51,995 bases of DNA. It comes from an uncultured Alistipes sp. (GTDB taxonomy: Bacteria > Bacteroidota > Bacteroidia > Bacteroidales > Rikenellaceae). Position 1 is the first letter of the stretch; each line of letters begins with the position of its first letter. Both the position numbers and the translations under genes were made by a program. The notes beneath the pieces were generated by a model. That model ran no database searches. It saw only the letters and a program-made list of their open reading frames with translations, and had not been told where the DNA came from. Where the stretch lies: NCBI GenBank assembly GCA_944326855.1, contig CALVFO010000012.1:1-51995 (forward strand), in the 5' to 3' direction. Shown here piece after piece: positions 1 to 9,982 of the stretch.

Positions 1-118
1 CCCGAAGAAGCAGAAACCTACCGGCCCGAGAAACGCATTTTTGTGAATATCCTGTCAAGAACCTGTTCACAACCTCCAAAAACCGGTTGACAAAACGAGG
101 ATAACAGTTCATAAGATG

Positions 119-1480
119 TTAACGGGACAAAACGACCCGTCGGATCTGGTGACGGAAACGACGATTCAGCAAAACGGCCGCCGTACTCAAACCCACGATA
201 AATCCGACCCACAGCCCTCGGGGTCCCATCCCCAACGTAAAGGCACACAGATAGCCCACCGGCAAATTGATGACCACATACGACAAAAAGGCATAGAACA
301 TCGTGATGCGCACATCCTGCATCCCTCTCAGGATACTGAGCGAAATGACCTGCATGCCATCCGAAAACTGGTACAACCCCGCCATGACGAACAGTTGAGC
401 CCCTACGGCGATCACCGCCTCATCGGAGGTAAACGCCTGGGGCAACCAGCCCCGAAAGACGATAAAACAGATCATGGTGATGGCACTGGCCATCAGGCTC
501 AAATGATAGGATGCCGCAGCAGCTCGACGCAAACCCCGATAGTTGCCTACCCCGTAAGCATGGCTGATCAGAATGGTGGTGGCGGCTCCGATACCGACCT
601 GCCCCATAAAGACGAAATTTCCCATCGAGATCACCACCTGATGAGCGGCCAAAGCCACCGTTCCCAACCATCCCATCATAATGGAGGTCAAGGCAAAAGC
701 GGAGACTTCGAGCAACATCTGCATGGCAATGGGATATCCCACCTTCCACAATCGGCTCACCCATCGCCAGGACTGTCCGGCCCAGGTAAAGAGACGGAAA
801 TAGCGTCGGGCCGACCGGTTCCACAGAAAATATCCCAGAATGAACACCGGCATGCACACGCGCGAAATACAGGTAGCCAGTCCGGCTCCGGCCGCACCCA
901 TGGCCGGAGCTCCCCAATGACCATAAATAAAGATATAATTGAGCCACACGTTAATGACATTGGCCGACAGGACGACGACCATCCCCGTGCGGGTATTTCC
1001 GATACCCTCCAGAAATTGTTTGAAGGCTCCGAAAATCATAAACGGGATGATCGACCAGGCCAAATAGCGGTAATAGGGTCGAGCCTGCGCCACCACGTCT
1101 GGGTCTTGTCCCATCCGATCCATGAAAGCGTCCACACCCATCAACAAGGCAAACAACACCAAACCGATCGTTGTGTAGAATACCAGGGCGTTCTGAAAAA
1201 AACGGGCAGCCGTCCGATAGTCCCGACGCGCAAATTGTTCACCGACCAACGGGGTCAACCCAAGGGTCAGACCCGTTCCCCAGAACAGGAAAATGGTAAA
1301 CACGGCCCCTCCAAACGAGACCGCCGCCAAAGGTAATGCCCCCAGATAACCTACCATGGCATTATCGACCAACTGTACCACCACCTGCCCCAACTGGGAC
1401 AACACCACGGGTACGGCCAGCGTCAGATTCTCTCTATATTGAGGGAACCAGCTTTTCCATCTTTTGAATCGATCCTGCAT
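119..1480 (-). CDS. MATE family efflux transporter
   Basis: A 453-residue polytopic membrane protein of the multidrug and toxic compound extrusion family, which exports cationic drugs or metabolites using a Na+ or H+ gradient across the inner membrane. The sequence shows about twelve hydrophobic helices in two similar halves, an N-terminal PVVLSQLGQ segment followed by VDNAMVGYLG, both typical of NorM/DinF-like members, and the usual family length of 440-470 residues. The ATG at 1480 lies just downstream of a TACCTTTG box. It is transcribed away from rpsP and is the last gene before the left edge. The substrate cannot be read from the sequence; the family assignment is firm. Confidence 0.93.
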   Translation of the reverse strand: MQDRFKRWKSWFPQYRENLTLAVPVVLSQLGQVVVQLVDNAMVGYLGALPLAAVSFGGAVFTIFLFWGTGLTLGLTPLVGEQFARRDYRTAARFFQNALVFYTTIGLVLFALLMGVDAFMDRMGQDPDVVAQARPYYRYLAWSIIPFMIFGAFKQFLEGIGNTRTGMVVVLSANVINVWLNYIFIYGHWGAPAMGAAGAGLATCISRVCMPVFILGYFLWNRSARRYFRLFTWAGQSWRWVSRLWKVGYPIAMQMLLEVSAFALTSIMMGWLGTVALAAHQVVISMGNFVFMGQVGIGAATTILISHAYGVGNYRGLRRAAAASYHLSLMASAITMICFIVFRGWLPQAFTSDEAVIAVGAQLFVMAGLYQFSDGMQVISLSILRGMQDVRITMFYAFLSYVVINLPVGYLCAFTLGMGPRGLWVGFIVGLSTAAVLLNRRFRHQIRRVVLSR

Positions 1481-1506
1481 GAGGCTATACGATGAATCAC
1501 GACATG

Positions 1507-1514
1507 CAAAGGTA
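1507..1514 (-). promoter_or_regulatory. -7 box of the MATE gene
   Basis: Read on the minus strand this is TACCTTTG, matching the Bacteroidota -7 consensus TAnnTTTG, about 27 bases before the MATE start. No clear -33 TTTG is seen at the proper distance, so the site is only tentative. Confidence 0.45.
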
Positions 1515-1843
1515 ATCCTTTTCGGCCTGTTTTACGATCCGCAACCCCAAATCCTTCTCCGGGCCGGACAAAAGTTACGACCTTTTCCCCCTGCGAATCG
1601 AAGTTCGGTCCCCCCTTTCCCGAAATGTTTCCAGGGACTCCATCATCTCTTCCGCCGAAATTTCGTATTCTGTATTTTCCGCCCGAACGCCTCGTTCCCA
1701 ACGTCCCGACATGCCGCACCGACATGCCCGAAGGAGCTCGACCCATCTTCTCTCGCCAAGCAGTTTGGAGCCATCCCGGGGTTCGAAACCATTTTCAGAA
1801 AGCCCCTTCACATCCGAAATCGTGAAAAAAATCCGGAGAAAGA

Positions 1844-1874
1844 TTTGCAATCCGACAGAAAATCACTACTTTTG
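1844..1874 (+). promoter_or_regulatory. Promoter of rpsP-rimM
   Basis: TTTG at 1844-1847 and TACTTTTG at 1867-1874 are separated by 19 bases, an excellent match to the primary sigma factor promoter of Bacteroidota. Transcription would start around 1881, giving a roughly 40-base A-rich leader before rpsP. Confidence 0.8.
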
Positions 1875-1923
1875 TGGCTCGCTCGCAATAATGCGAAACA
1901 AACTTTAAAAACAAAAAAGAGAA

Positions 1924-2481
1924 ATGCCTGTAAAAATCAGATTAGGACGGCATGGGAAAAAGGGCAGCCCCTTTTATCACATTGTCGTTGCGGATAGCAG
2001 GGCGCCACGTGATGGTAAGTTCATCGAAAAGATTGGGACCTATAATCCCAACACGAATCCTGCTACGATCGTTCTGAACTTCGACAAAGCTTTGGAATGG
2101 TTGCAAAAAGGCGCTCAACCCACTGATACCTGCCGCTCGATTCTCTCGGCCCAGGGTGTCCTCTACAAGAACCATCTGCTCGGAGGCGTGAAAAAAGGTG
2201 CTTTCACCGCTGAAGCCGCCGAAGTGAAATTCAACCAGTGGATGGAACAGAAAGCCGGACGCATCGCTGAAGCCAAGAGCAAAATTGCCGGGGACAAAAT
2301 CGCCCGTCAGAAAGCCCGTCAGGAAGAAGAAAAGAAAATCAACGAACAGCGTGCTGCCGCTCTCGCCGCTAAAAAGGCCGAAGCCGAAGCTGCCGCCGCC
2401 GCTGCCGCTGAAGCCGCTGCCGCCGCAGAAGGAGAAGCTGCCGAGGCTGCTGCCGAAACCGCAGAAGCTGCTGCCGAATAA
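1924..2481 (+). CDS. rpsP: 30S ribosomal protein S16
   Basis: Ribosomal protein bS16, a structural protein of the small subunit body. The first 80 residues carry the family signature (start [18 protein letters not shown], then [22 protein letters not shown]). At 185 residues it is about twice the length of the E. coli protein: residues after about 100 form a charged helical extension that ends in an almost pure Ala/Glu tail (about residues 152-185). Such extensions occur in Bacteroidota S16. The ATG is preceded by an A-rich stretch rather than a Shine-Dalgarno sequence, as is normal in the phylum. rimM follows 13 bases later, the usual pairing. Confidence 0.97.
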   Translation: MPVKIRLGRHGKKGSPFYHIVVADSRAPRDGKFIEKIGTYNPNTNPATIVLNFDKALEWLQKGAQPTDTCRSILSAQGVLYKNHLLGGVKKGAFTAEAAEVKFNQWMEQKAGRIAEAKSKIAGDKIARQKARQEEEKKINEQRAAALAAKKAEAEAAAAAAAEAAAAAEGEAAEAAAETAEAAAE

Positions 2482-2494
2482 GCCTGCTTGTTCG

Positions 2495-3025
2495 ATGACA
2501 CCCGCAGGAAAGTGGACTGCTGTGGCGCGCGTCGCCAAACTTTTCGGCCGGGACGGAGAACTTTCTCTGATCTTGTTCGACACTTTCCCCGGAGAGTATA
2601 CTTTGAGTGAACCGCTGTTCGTCGAAATCGACGGATTAGCGGTTCCTCTTTTTTTCGAACAGTTCAACCGCCGAGGCGTCAACGGAGCAACTGTCCGGTT
2701 TGCCGATATCGACACCCAACGTCGGGCCGCCGAATTGGTGGGGCACGAACTCTACCTGGCCGACTCTTTCCCCGACGAAGAGGAGGAGTTGGACGAAGAC
2801 GAAATTTATCTCGAAGATCTGGTCGGATACGAAGCTCGGTTCGACTCCCATCGGGGCCCGATCGAAGAGTTCGTAGACGGAGAAAATCCCCTCTTCCGGC
2901 TCTCCATCGACGGGCAGGAAGTTTGGGTACCGGCCGTGGACGAATTCATCGTCGAAATCGACACCCAAGCCCATACCGTCTCTTTCGATCTGCCCGAAGG
3001 ATTATTGGAACTCTACCTCGGCTGA
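2495..3025 (+). CDS. rimM: Ribosome maturation factor RimM
   Basis: A 176-residue 16S rRNA processing factor that assists assembly of the 30S head domain and binds S19. The N-terminal RimM domain is shown by the segment VARVAKLFGRDGELSLILFD, and the C-terminal PRC-barrel by EVWVPAVDEFIVEID followed by LPEGLLEL. A strongly acidic stretch (DEEEELDEDE, about residues 90-100) joins the two domains. The frame is open upstream into rpsP, but the ATG at 2495, 13 bases after the rpsP stop, gives the family-typical length and start. It is co-transcribed with rpsP. Confidence 0.93.
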   Translation: MTPAGKWTAVARVAKLFGRDGELSLILFDTFPGEYTLSEPLFVEIDGLAVPLFFEQFNRRGVNGATVRFADIDTQRRAAELVGHELYLADSFPDEEEELDEDEIYLEDLVGYEARFDSHRGPIEEFVDGENPLFRLSIDGQEVWVPAVDEFIVEIDTQAHTVSFDLPEGLLELYLG

Positions 3026-3467
3026 ATCTCGATCTCCGATCCTCCTTCATCCCTCCCACAGCTGCTATCTTTTCAAAGCGCGTGACCAAAACCGGATTCC
3101 AGGATCCTCCGCCCGATCGTCTCTTCCCCCCGGAAAATCTTCCAGACCCGAATCCCCAAACCGCTCCGACCGAGCCATCTGTCGAAACCTGATTCGGTTC
3201 TTCGACCGAAACATTCTCCCACGCTACCACCCCTGAACGGAAACATCCCGGATTTCAACCATTCGGCCTCCGAACACGTCTTTTCGGGGTCCACATCGTT
3301 ACCGTTTCCACCCATTTCACCCGTTCCTCTCGTTTTCAACGCTTCAACGCTTCAACGCTTTCCGCAAATCCTTTTTCGGGCGGCTTTGGGGCAAGAACAG
3401 ACGGTTCCAAACAAAAGAGGATCCGTTTCCGAATCCTCCTCGTCCGACACCGAACGACATCGACGCA
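3026..3467. other. Intergenic region between rimM and clpC
   Basis: These 442 bases lie between the convergent ends of rimM and clpC. The only visible structure is a perfect 8-base tandem repeat, TTCAACGC three times, at 3335-3358. Open frames here lack any recognisable protein signature. Confidence 0.6.
3335..3358. repeat. 8-base tandem repeat, three copies
   Basis: Three perfect head-to-tail copies of TTCAACGC. It lies in non-coding sequence and could be slippage-prone; no function is evident. Confidence 0.85.
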
Positions 3468-6041
3468 TCAGGCCGACTGCCGCACCCGCAGGCAAATCTC
3501 GTCATCATGGCATCCCACATCAATCACATCGCCGTCATTCAGCCGCCCGTCGACAATCATCTCGGCCAAAGGTTCTTCCACCCAATCGAGCAGAGTCCGT
3601 TTGAGCGAACGCACCCCATAGGAAGGTTCATAGCCTTTCCCTCCCAACCATTCCTTGGCTTTCCGACTGGTCCGCATCGCATAGCCCATCTCATCCAGCC
3701 GCCGGGCCAACCGTTTCAATTCCAATTCGACGATCGCCTGAATATCTCGCGGACCCAGCGAATTGAACACGACGATATCGTCAATCCGATTGATAAACTC
3801 CGGGGCGAACGTCTGTTCGAGGCTACGTCGATATATGCTCTCACGCCGTTGCCCGGCATGAAGCTCCGCATGACGGGTCCCATACCCTACACTTCGCCGA
3901 CGCGACTGGGCCTCACGCGACCCGACATTGGAAGTCATAATGATAATCGTGTGCCGGAAATCGACCTTTCGCCCCAATCCGTCGGTCAGGTATCCTTCAT
4001 CGAATAGCTGCAACATCAGATTGAAAATCTCCGGATGGGCCTTCTCGATCTCGTCAAACAACAAAACACAATAGGGTTTGCGACGGACCTTTTCGGTCAA
4101 CTGTCCCCCCTCTCCATATCCCACATAGCCCGGAGGTGCCCCGATCAACCGACTGACATTATGCTTTTCGGCATATTCACTCATATCCACTCGCACCAAA
4201 GCCTCTTCGCTGTCGAAAAAATGACAGGCCAGTTGTTTGGCCATATGGGTTTTCCCCACGCCCGTCGGGCCCACGAACATAAATACCCCCATGGGACGAC
4301 CGGGATCCTTCAAGCCGACCCGACTTCGCTGCAAGGCTCGGGTAACCTTCCGTACCGCCTCATCCTGTCCGATCACCACCGAGGAAAAATGCCGGTACAG
4401 ATTTTTGAGGCGTTCCTTCTCATTGCGCGAAAGCTGCATGGACGGGATCCCCGTCATAGAGGCCACCACCTCCTGAATCTGCCAAGCATCGACGATATCT
4501 CCACACTCCCGATGCTTCGTTCCGCCATCTTCCAGCTCATTTCTGAACATGTCCGCACGAACATCCTTTCCCCGATCTGAGGTCCATGCATAGCTCCCTT
4601 TCCGACTTTTCTCAGCATGGATCGTCCCTGCGCCCCGTTCATCCCGGGGAAAGGAGAGCCGGGCACGCCGGATTTTCGACCGACCGACCGCCTGAAAATG
4701 CGCCCGGCTGCCGGCCTCATCCAGTACATCGATCGCCTTATCCGGGAAAAACCGGTCGGACATATAACGTTCGGTCAACTGCACGCAACTTTTCAAGGCG
4801 GCTTCGGTATATTGGACCCCATGATGTTCTTCATAGCGGTGTTTGATCCGGCGCAACAGATCCAAGGTTTCGGATGCCGTCAGCGGGTCCACGACAATTT
4901 GCTGAAATCGACGATCGAGCGCACCGTCCGATTCGATGTACTGACGATACTCCGCCAAAGTCGTCGCTCCGATACATTGCAACGAAGCACGGGCAAGCGC
5001 CGGTTTAAGGATATTGGCCGCATCGAGCGACCCCTGCGTACTGCCCGCTCCTACCAGGGTATGGATCTCGTCGATAAACAAGATGATCTGTTTCGTACGG
5101 GTCAACTCCCGTATCAGGGCATTGATGCGTTCTTCGAACTGTCCCCGGTATTTGGTTCCGGCCACCAAAGCCGACAGATCCAAGGCAAAAACCCGTTTAT
5201 GATACAGCGCCGGAGGCACCTGACGCTGTACAATTCGCAACGCCAAGCCCTCGACGACAGCCGTTTTGCCGACTCCGGGCTCGCCGATCAGCACCGGATT
5301 GTTTTTTTTGCGTCGGCCCAGAATCTGAATCATCCGTTCGATCTCGTCTTCACGACCGATCACCGGATCGAGGCGTCCTTCGGCAGCCTCCCGGGTCAGA
5401 TCGATGCCGAATTGCGACAACATTTCCTCTTCTTCCTGAACCGGTTTCGACGACAACGCAGGAACCGAGGGCAAATGCTCCGACGACAGGATATCCGAAG
5501 AGGATGAATCCGGCACCGAGGGAATCCGAAAGGAAGCCGAACGCCGGCTTAATTCATCCAAAGCCCGCATCTCTTCGTAATAATCTTCATTGGGCGGCAA
5601 ATCGGCCATCATCTCTTTCCAGGCCAAAGGGCCCAGATGGTACAAAGCCAAAAGACGGGATGCGAACGCTCGTCTATCCCGCAGAACGACCATCAACAGA
5701 TGAGCCGTATTGAGTAACGGAGGCCGATCCTTGTCCACTTCAGCGGACATACGCAACCTCAGGTCCACCTCCTCCGGATGCAATCGGAGCGTCCGGTCCG
5801 ACAAAACGGTCTCGAGTCGGCTGGCCTTACGTTCCAGTTCTCGTTCAAGACGTTGTTTGATCTGGGAAAGTTCCCAATCTTTGAGAACCCTTCGCAACAA
5901 CAGGGCCGCATGAGAATGATCTCTATCGAGGATAGCCCAGAACAGGTGGTCCAGTGTCAGCTGGGCGTACCCTTGCTGTTCGGCGAGCGACTGCGCCCGT
6001 TCGAACACATTATCCAAAACCTTCGTTTGTTTGAATGACAT
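3468..6041 (-). CDS. clpC: ClpC-type AAA+ protease ATP-binding subunit
   Basis: An 857-residue Hsp100 unfoldase that would feed substrates to the ClpP peptidase. Seen in order: an N-terminal Clp repeat domain (about 1-145), a Ser-rich linker, the first AAA+ module with Walker A GEPGVGKT at 253-260 and Walker B LFIDEIH, a middle region, and a second AAA+ module with GPTGVGKT at 591-598 and [18 protein letters not shown] loop near the VGF position of other ClpC proteins suggests ClpP docking. I chose the ATG at 6041 because homologues begin MSFKQTKVL-like; 46 further upstream codons are open but unlike the family. Oddity: the middle region (about 450-515) is not the usual coiled coil with a UVR motif. 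It is far from, and not part of, the type VI-like cluster. Confidence 0.92.
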   Translation of the reverse strand: MSFKQTKVLDNVFERAQSLAEQQGYAQLTLDHLFWAILDRDHSHAALLLRRVLKDWELSQIKQRLERELERKASRLETVLSDRTLRLHPEEVDLRLRMSAEVDKDRPPLLNTAHLLMVVLRDRRAFASRLLALYHLGPLAWKEMMADLPPNEDYYEEMRALDELSRRSASFRIPSVPDSSSSDILSSEHLPSVPALSSKPVQEEEEMLSQFGIDLTREAAEGRLDPVIGREDEIERMIQILGRRKKNNPVLIGEPGVGKTAVVEGLALRIVQRQVPPALYHKRVFALDLSALVAGTKYRGQFEERINALIRELTRTKQIILFIDEIHTLVGAGSTQGSLDAANILKPALARASLQCIGATTLAEYRQYIESDGALDRRFQQIVVDPLTASETLDLLRRIKHRYEEHHGVQYTEAALKSCVQLTERYMSDRFFPDKAIDVLDEAGSRAHFQAVGRSKIRRARLSFPRDERGAGTIHAEKSRKGSYAWTSDRGKDVRADMFRNELEDGGTKHRECGDIVDAWQIQEVVASMTGIPSMQLSRNEKERLKNLYRHFSSVVIGQDEAVRKVTRALQRSRVGLKDPGRPMGVFMFVGPTGVGKTHMAKQLACHFFDSEEALVRVDMSEYAEKHNVSRLIGAPPGYVGYGEGGQLTEKVRRKPYCVLLFDEIEKAHPEIFNLMLQLFDEGYLTDGLGRKVDFRHTIIIMTSNVGSREAQSRRRSVGYGTRHAELHAGQRRESIYRRSLEQTFAPEFINRIDDIVVFNSLGPRDIQAIVELELKRLARRLDEMGYAMRTSRKAKEWLGGKGYEPSYGVRSLKRTLLDWVEEPLAEMIVDGRLNDGDVIDVGCHDDEICLRVRQSA

Positions 6042-6096
6042 GACAGTTATCCTCTGATCAAATAAATTCAGGGGAATAACGTCTTCTGAAGCAATT

Positions 6097-6594
6097 TTAG
6101 TATCGAACCGGCCATTCACCGACCTCCAGATCCTCGATCCTACCCTCCCGCAGCACAAAACGAAGGGCCGTCCGGACACGGTGAAAACCCCGGATGCCGG
6201 CAGCTCCGGGATTCAGGTGCAACAGTTCATTCTTTTTGTCGTAAATCACCTTCAGAATATGAGAATGGCCACTGATGAACAACTGGGGGTGTTCGTGATG
6301 CAGACGTTCGGTCACCCCCGGTGCATAATGTCCCGGATAACCTCCGATATGGGTCATCAAGACCGGCACGCCCTCGCAAACGAACGATTGCCAGGCCGGA
6401 TATACCCGGCGAATCACCCCTCCGTCGACATTTCCGTATACGCCCCGCAACGGTTTGAAAGCCGCTATGCAATCCGCCGTCTCCAGACCGCCGAAATCAC
6501 CGGCATGCCACACCTCATCCACATCGGTCAAAAAGCGACGCAACGGATCATCGAACGTCCCGTGCGTATCCGAAATCAATCCGATCTTTTTCAT
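6097..6594 (-). CDS. YfcE/MJ0936-type metallophosphoesterase
   Basis: A 165-residue cytoplasmic calcineurin-like phosphodiesterase. The metal ligand motifs are all present in order: SDTHG near the start, HAGDFG, YGNVDG, the THIGG histidine, and GHSHI. Length and motif spacing match the small YfcE/MJ0936 group, which hydrolyses phosphodiester bonds in vitro; physiological substrates are generally unknown. It lies 55 bases upstream of clpC on the same strand and may share its transcript. Confidence 0.9.
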   Translation of the reverse strand: MKKIGLISDTHGTFDDPLRRFLTDVDEVWHAGDFGGLETADCIAAFKPLRGVYGNVDGGVIRRVYPAWQSFVCEGVPVLMTHIGGYPGHYAPGVTERLHHEHPQLFISGHSHILKVIYDKKNELLHLNPGAAGIRGFHRVRTALRFVLREGRIEDLEVGEWPVRY

Positions 6595-6779
6595 ATTCCC
6601 TGTTATCGTATATCGGGCTCAGCGATAAAAGCCCGTTTCCGTACTTCTATTCCTCCGTCAGGGCATTTCTGCGCTGCATCCTTATGGCTACCCCGACATC
6701 TTCTCCGGACGGGTCCCTCTCCGATCCTTATAGCGCCCTGTCCCAAGGATCAAGCGTCCCGCAACCGGCTTCCGGGCGT

Positions 6780-7649
6780 TTAATCGACCGAACGGAAATC
6801 GATCTGCAGACTACTGTCCGTCCGACATTCCACCCAAGCCCACTCCCTTTTGTCATCGCACCAGGAGCCGACCGTCACATAACGCACTCCACCCAACGTC
6901 GTCTCATCCCGCATATGAGAATGCCCCGAAAATACGGCCGTCACCCGATGACGTTCGAACAGATCCAGCAACCTCATCCATTCATCGACCGGATAGGTCG
7001 AAATGACATCGACATACCCTGCCGGGCTGAAAAAGTTGGCATGCGTACCGATAAAACAGTGCCGAACCCCCTCCCGTTCACGTTCCAGCAGCGACTCCAA
7101 CCAATCGTATTGTCGGTTTCCCAAGGTTCCGTTGGCCGAATCCAACACGACGAACAAATCGGAAAATCCGTCCATTTCTACGCGGACCGCATAACAAGTC
7201 GCCCCGAAAACCGGACGATAGGCCCGCTGATAGCCGTCTTTATAAACCTCATGATTACCGATAGCCGTCAAGCAACAGATCTCCGGATAGACCTGCAGTG
7301 AGTCCCGAAAGCGTTCCAACGAGCTGCCCGCCTCATACAGGTAATCGCCCAACAACAAGCCGACCTCACACGGTGCGGTGCAGGCCTGTTTCAGGAAACC
7401 GCCCAGACGATCCCAATCCGACTGTCCCTGGACATGAAAATCGCTCGCTACCCAAAAGCCGTAATTCGCCGCCGCAGAACGGACCACGGCAGGATGAGAG
7501 TCGCAATCCGGCAGCGAGACCGAATTATCGAAACGCTCCTGCACGGAGGATCCGGCAGCCAGCATCCCGCTGAAGTCATACGTCGAACAGCCGACCCCGA
7601 AAAGTGCGGTCAACCACAACATCCCGATCCGAATCACCGCTTTCACCAT
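6780..7649 (-). CDS. Metallophosphoesterase lipoprotein
   Basis: A 289-residue calcineurin-like phosphoesterase with an N-terminal hydrophobic segment and a likely lipobox (LFGVGC, Cys about residue 21), so probably anchored in the envelope facing the periplasm or surface. Metal-binding motifs occur in order: SDFH, LLGDYLYE, IGNHEVY, GTHANFF and SGHSHM. It starts inside the end of the upstream gene (7-base overlap), so the two are co-expressed. The substrate is unknown. Confidence 0.87.
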   Translation of the reverse strand: MVKAVIRIGMLWLTALFGVGCSTYDFSGMLAAGSSVQERFDNSVSLPDCDSHPAVVRSAAANYGFWVASDFHVQGQSDWDRLGGFLKQACTAPCEVGLLLGDYLYEAGSSLERFRDSLQVYPEICCLTAIGNHEVYKDGYQRAYRPVFGATCYAVRVEMDGFSDLFVVLDSANGTLGNRQYDWLESLLEREREGVRHCFIGTHANFFSPAGYVDVISTYPVDEWMRLLDLFERHRVTAVFSGHSHMRDETTLGGVRYVTVGSWCDDKREWAWVECRTDSSLQIDFRSVD

Positions 7650-8356
7650 ACGAATACGCCTCCCAACAGAGCATTAAAATGATAAAAAGTCGCCGTTCCG
7701 TTGAAATTGCCGACCGTGACGACATACGGTTCGCAAAAAAGGCTCCACCGACGGGCCACCCGGGCCGAGCATCGAGCGCCCCACTCCACACACCGCGATC
7801 CATGCGCTTCGAAACGGTTGAAATTGCGAATAAAAAAGGCGAGATTCCAGGGAGCATCCGCCTCTTTGAGCGATCCCTGGATCGAAAACGAGGGCCGGAA
7901 CAGATGGTATTTGACCACACCGCTGCCCAGAAAAAAGGAGAATGCATTGCCCAACTCCACCCGGAAGTGCCTCGACTGCCAGGCAAACGTCAGCCGATAA
8001 TAGAGCTGATTCATCGGATAGGGTCCGTAATAGGAAAAATCGACCCAATTGCCGCAGGTCCAGCGTTCCGAATTCCGCTGCAAAAAGAACGTCGCCCCGA
8101 GTTGCAAATCGCCCCACCCCGAAGGATAGATATTGGCCAAACGGAATCCGCCCCCCACACTCACCCAAGGAGCCACGCGCCAATCGGCCACAGCCGCCAT
8201 GCCATAGGTACCCCGCTTTCCGGGCACCGGACTGCCCATTTCCCAATACGCCTCGGCCCGAGCGTTCTGCGCATGAGCCGACAAGCCGGCTACAGAGAAA
8301 ACCAGGGCCAGCATCGTCCAACAAAACGATATACGCTTATTCGAGACCTTGTTCAT
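7643..8356 (-). CDS. Predicted outer-membrane beta-barrel protein
   Basis: A 237-residue exported protein of unrecognised family. Residues 1-29 form a signal peptide ending AHAQ. The remainder alternates hydrophobic and polar residues in strands rich in Tyr, Trp, Phe and Gly (for example WVSVGGGFRLANIYPSGWG) and ends in an aromatic residue (GGVFVW), typical of small eight-stranded barrels. It overlaps the downstream phosphoesterase lipoprotein gene by 7 bases, so the two may work together at the outer membrane. No specific function can be assigned. Confidence 0.75.
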   Translation of the reverse strand: MNKVSNKRISFCWTMLALVFSVAGLSAHAQNARAEAYWEMGSPVPGKRGTYGMAAVADWRVAPWVSVGGGFRLANIYPSGWGDLQLGATFFLQRNSERWTCGNWVDFSYYGPYPMNQLYYRLTFAWQSRHFRVELGNAFSFFLGSGVVKYHLFRPSFSIQGSLKEADAPWNLAFFIRNFNRFEAHGSRCVEWGARCSARVARRWSLFCEPYVVTVGNFNGTATFYHFNALLGGVFVW

Positions 8357-8372
8357 GCTTCGGAGTTCTCCA

Positions 8373-8380
8373 CAAAGGTA
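8373..8380 (-). promoter_or_regulatory. -7 box upstream of the beta-barrel gene
   Basis: Minus-strand TACCTTTG, a perfect TAnnTTTG match, 17 bases before the start codon at 8356. The expected -33 region shows no clear TTTG. Confidence 0.45.
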
Positions 8381-8510
8381 CCATTTTTTTCAACGGATGA
8401 CCGGCCACGTTTTATGTGTCCGGTCGTTTTTCAACGCTCCCGAAGAGTTCTTCGTCTGCAACCGACCGACCGGAACTCCGAAAGCTGCCGCATTTCTCGA
8501 TTATATTTGC

Positions 8511-8518
8511 TATTTTTG
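8511..8518 (+). promoter_or_regulatory. Candidate -7 box upstream of rarA
   Basis: TATTTTTG matches TAnnTTTG; a second match, TATATTTG, sits at 8502-8509. Either would give a leader of about 90-110 bases before the ATG at 8616. No good -33 element is visible. Confidence 0.4.
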
Positions 8519-8615
8519 TCCTGAGAAGCCCCAACTGCCGTCTCCGATTCGACGGCCCCGGCGAATCCTCCGCGATTCCTGTCCAACGAGCTTCTCCGGA
8601 CTATCGAACAACGAG

Positions 8616-9890
8616 ATGCAAAGCAATATTCCGTTGGCCGAACGACTGCGGCCCCAAACCCTGGATGAATACATCGGACAAAGCCATCTGGTAGGTCCCG
8701 AGGGTGTTTTCCGTAAGTTTCTCGAAACCGGAAACGTTCCCTCTTTCATTTTGTGGGGCCCCCCGGGTGTCGGGAAAACAACGTTGGCCCGGTTGGTGGC
8801 TACGGCTCTCGACCGCCGGATGTTCACCCTGTCGGCCATCAGTTCCGGAGTCAAGGAAGTGCGCGAGGTGATCGAGCAGGCCCGCAAAAGCCAGTTTTTC
8901 AACGCGCCCTCTCCGTTTTTGTTCATCGACGAAATTCACCGCTTCACCAAATCGCAACAGGACTCGCTGTTGGGAGCCGTCGAACAGGGAATCGTCACCC
9001 TGATTGGAGCTACGACCGAAAACCCCTCCTTCGAGGTGATCTCGCCCCTGTTGTCCCGCTGTCAGGTCTATGTGCTCAAAGCCATGGAGGATGCCGACCT
9101 GCAAAAACTGTTGGAACGGGCCCTGCAAACCGACCCCCTGCTCAAAGCCCGCGAAGTGGAGATCCAGCAAACCACCGCTCTGTTCCGGTTCAGTGGCGGA
9201 GATGCCCGCAAGTTACTCAACATCATCGACATCCTCTCGAACGCCACCGACGGGAAAATCGTCATCAGCGACCGACAGGTCACCGACTGTCTGCAACAGA
9301 ATATCGCCCTGTACGACAAAAACGGCGAACAGCACTACGATGTCATCTCGGCTTTCATCAAATCGGTGCGGGGCAGCGATCCCAATGCCGCCATCTACTA
9401 CCTGGCCCGTATGCTCAGCGGAGGCGAAGACCCCAAATTCATCGCCCGTCGGCTGGTGATTCTGGCCTCCGAAGATATCGGGCTGGCCAATCCGAACGCC
9501 TTGTTGCTGGCCAACGCCTGTTTCGACACGGTTCACAAAATCGGAATGCCCGAAGCACGCATTCCGCTGGCCGAGACCACCATCTACCTGGCCACCAGCC
9601 CGAAAAGCAATTCGGCCTACCAGGCCATCGGAGCGGCCCTGAACCTGGTGAACCACGACACCACCGACCGTCCCGTTCCGCTGCACATCCGCAACGCCCC
9701 CACCTCCCTGATGAAAGAGCTGGGATACGGCGCCGACTACAAATACGCTCACGACTACGAAGGTCATTTCGTCGAACAGGAGTTCATGCCGAGCGGTTTG
9801 GAAGGCCGACGCTTTTACGATCCGGGCGAAAATCCGCGGGAGGAAGAGATCGCCCGACGCATTAAAACCCTCTGGAAAGGCAAATACTGA
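8616..9890 (+). CDS. rarA: Replication-associated recombination protein RarA (MgsA)
   Basis: A 424-residue AAA+ ATPase of the clamp-loader clade that acts at stalled replication forks and interacts with single-strand binding protein in characterised bacteria. It opens with PLAERLRPQTLDEYIGQ, carries Walker A GPPGVGKT at 48-55, Walker B FIDEIHRF, sensor 1 IGATTENPSFE, and the C-terminal tetramerisation region (SEDIGLANPNALLLA). The frame is open upstream for 89 further codons, but homologues begin at the ATG at 8616, and the product then has the family length. Confidence 0.95.
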   Translation: MQSNIPLAERLRPQTLDEYIGQSHLVGPEGVFRKFLETGNVPSFILWGPPGVGKTTLARLVATALDRRMFTLSAISSGVKEVREVIEQARKSQFFNAPSPFLFIDEIHRFTKSQQDSLLGAVEQGIVTLIGATTENPSFEVISPLLSRCQVYVLKAMEDADLQKLLERALQTDPLLKAREVEIQQTTALFRFSGGDARKLLNIIDILSNATDGKIVISDRQVTDCLQQNIALYDKNGEQHYDVISAFIKSVRGSDPNAAIYYLARMLSGGEDPKFIARRLVILASEDIGLANPNALLLANACFDTVHKIGMPEARIPLAETTIYLATSPKSNSAYQAIGAALNLVNHDTTDRPVPLHIRNAPTSLMKELGYGADYKYAHDYEGHFVEQEFMPSGLEGRRFYDPGENPREEEIARRIKTLWKGKY

Positions 9891-9982
9891 ATCTTTCGTA
9901 CATTCATCCGGTCAGACCTTCGGCAACGCCCGGTCTTCGTACTCCGCCCCCGAAAGCCTGACGATCATAACCCATAAGTACC

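Larger units (their letters stand above)
1481..1923. other. Intergenic region between MATE gene and rpsP
   Basis: These 443 bases separate two divergent genes and hold their promoters. Several frames are open across it, but none has recognisable protein character. I see no RNA gene or repeat here. Confidence 0.6.

Noticed and set aside
116-1336. Long plus-strand open frame opposite the MATE gene
   Set aside because: Composition is low in hydrophobic residues and rich in Gln, His, Arg and Asp, as expected of an antisense shadow; the minus strand encodes a clear transporter.
3073-3339. Small minus-strand open frame between rimM and clpC
   Set aside because: Gly/Arg/Glu-rich composition with no conserved motif or promoter; looks random.
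3468-6041. ClpV/TssH of the type VI-like system
   Set aside because: Motif pattern and N-terminal domain fit ClpC, it has a ClpP-type loop, and it is over 30 kb away from the baseplate genes.
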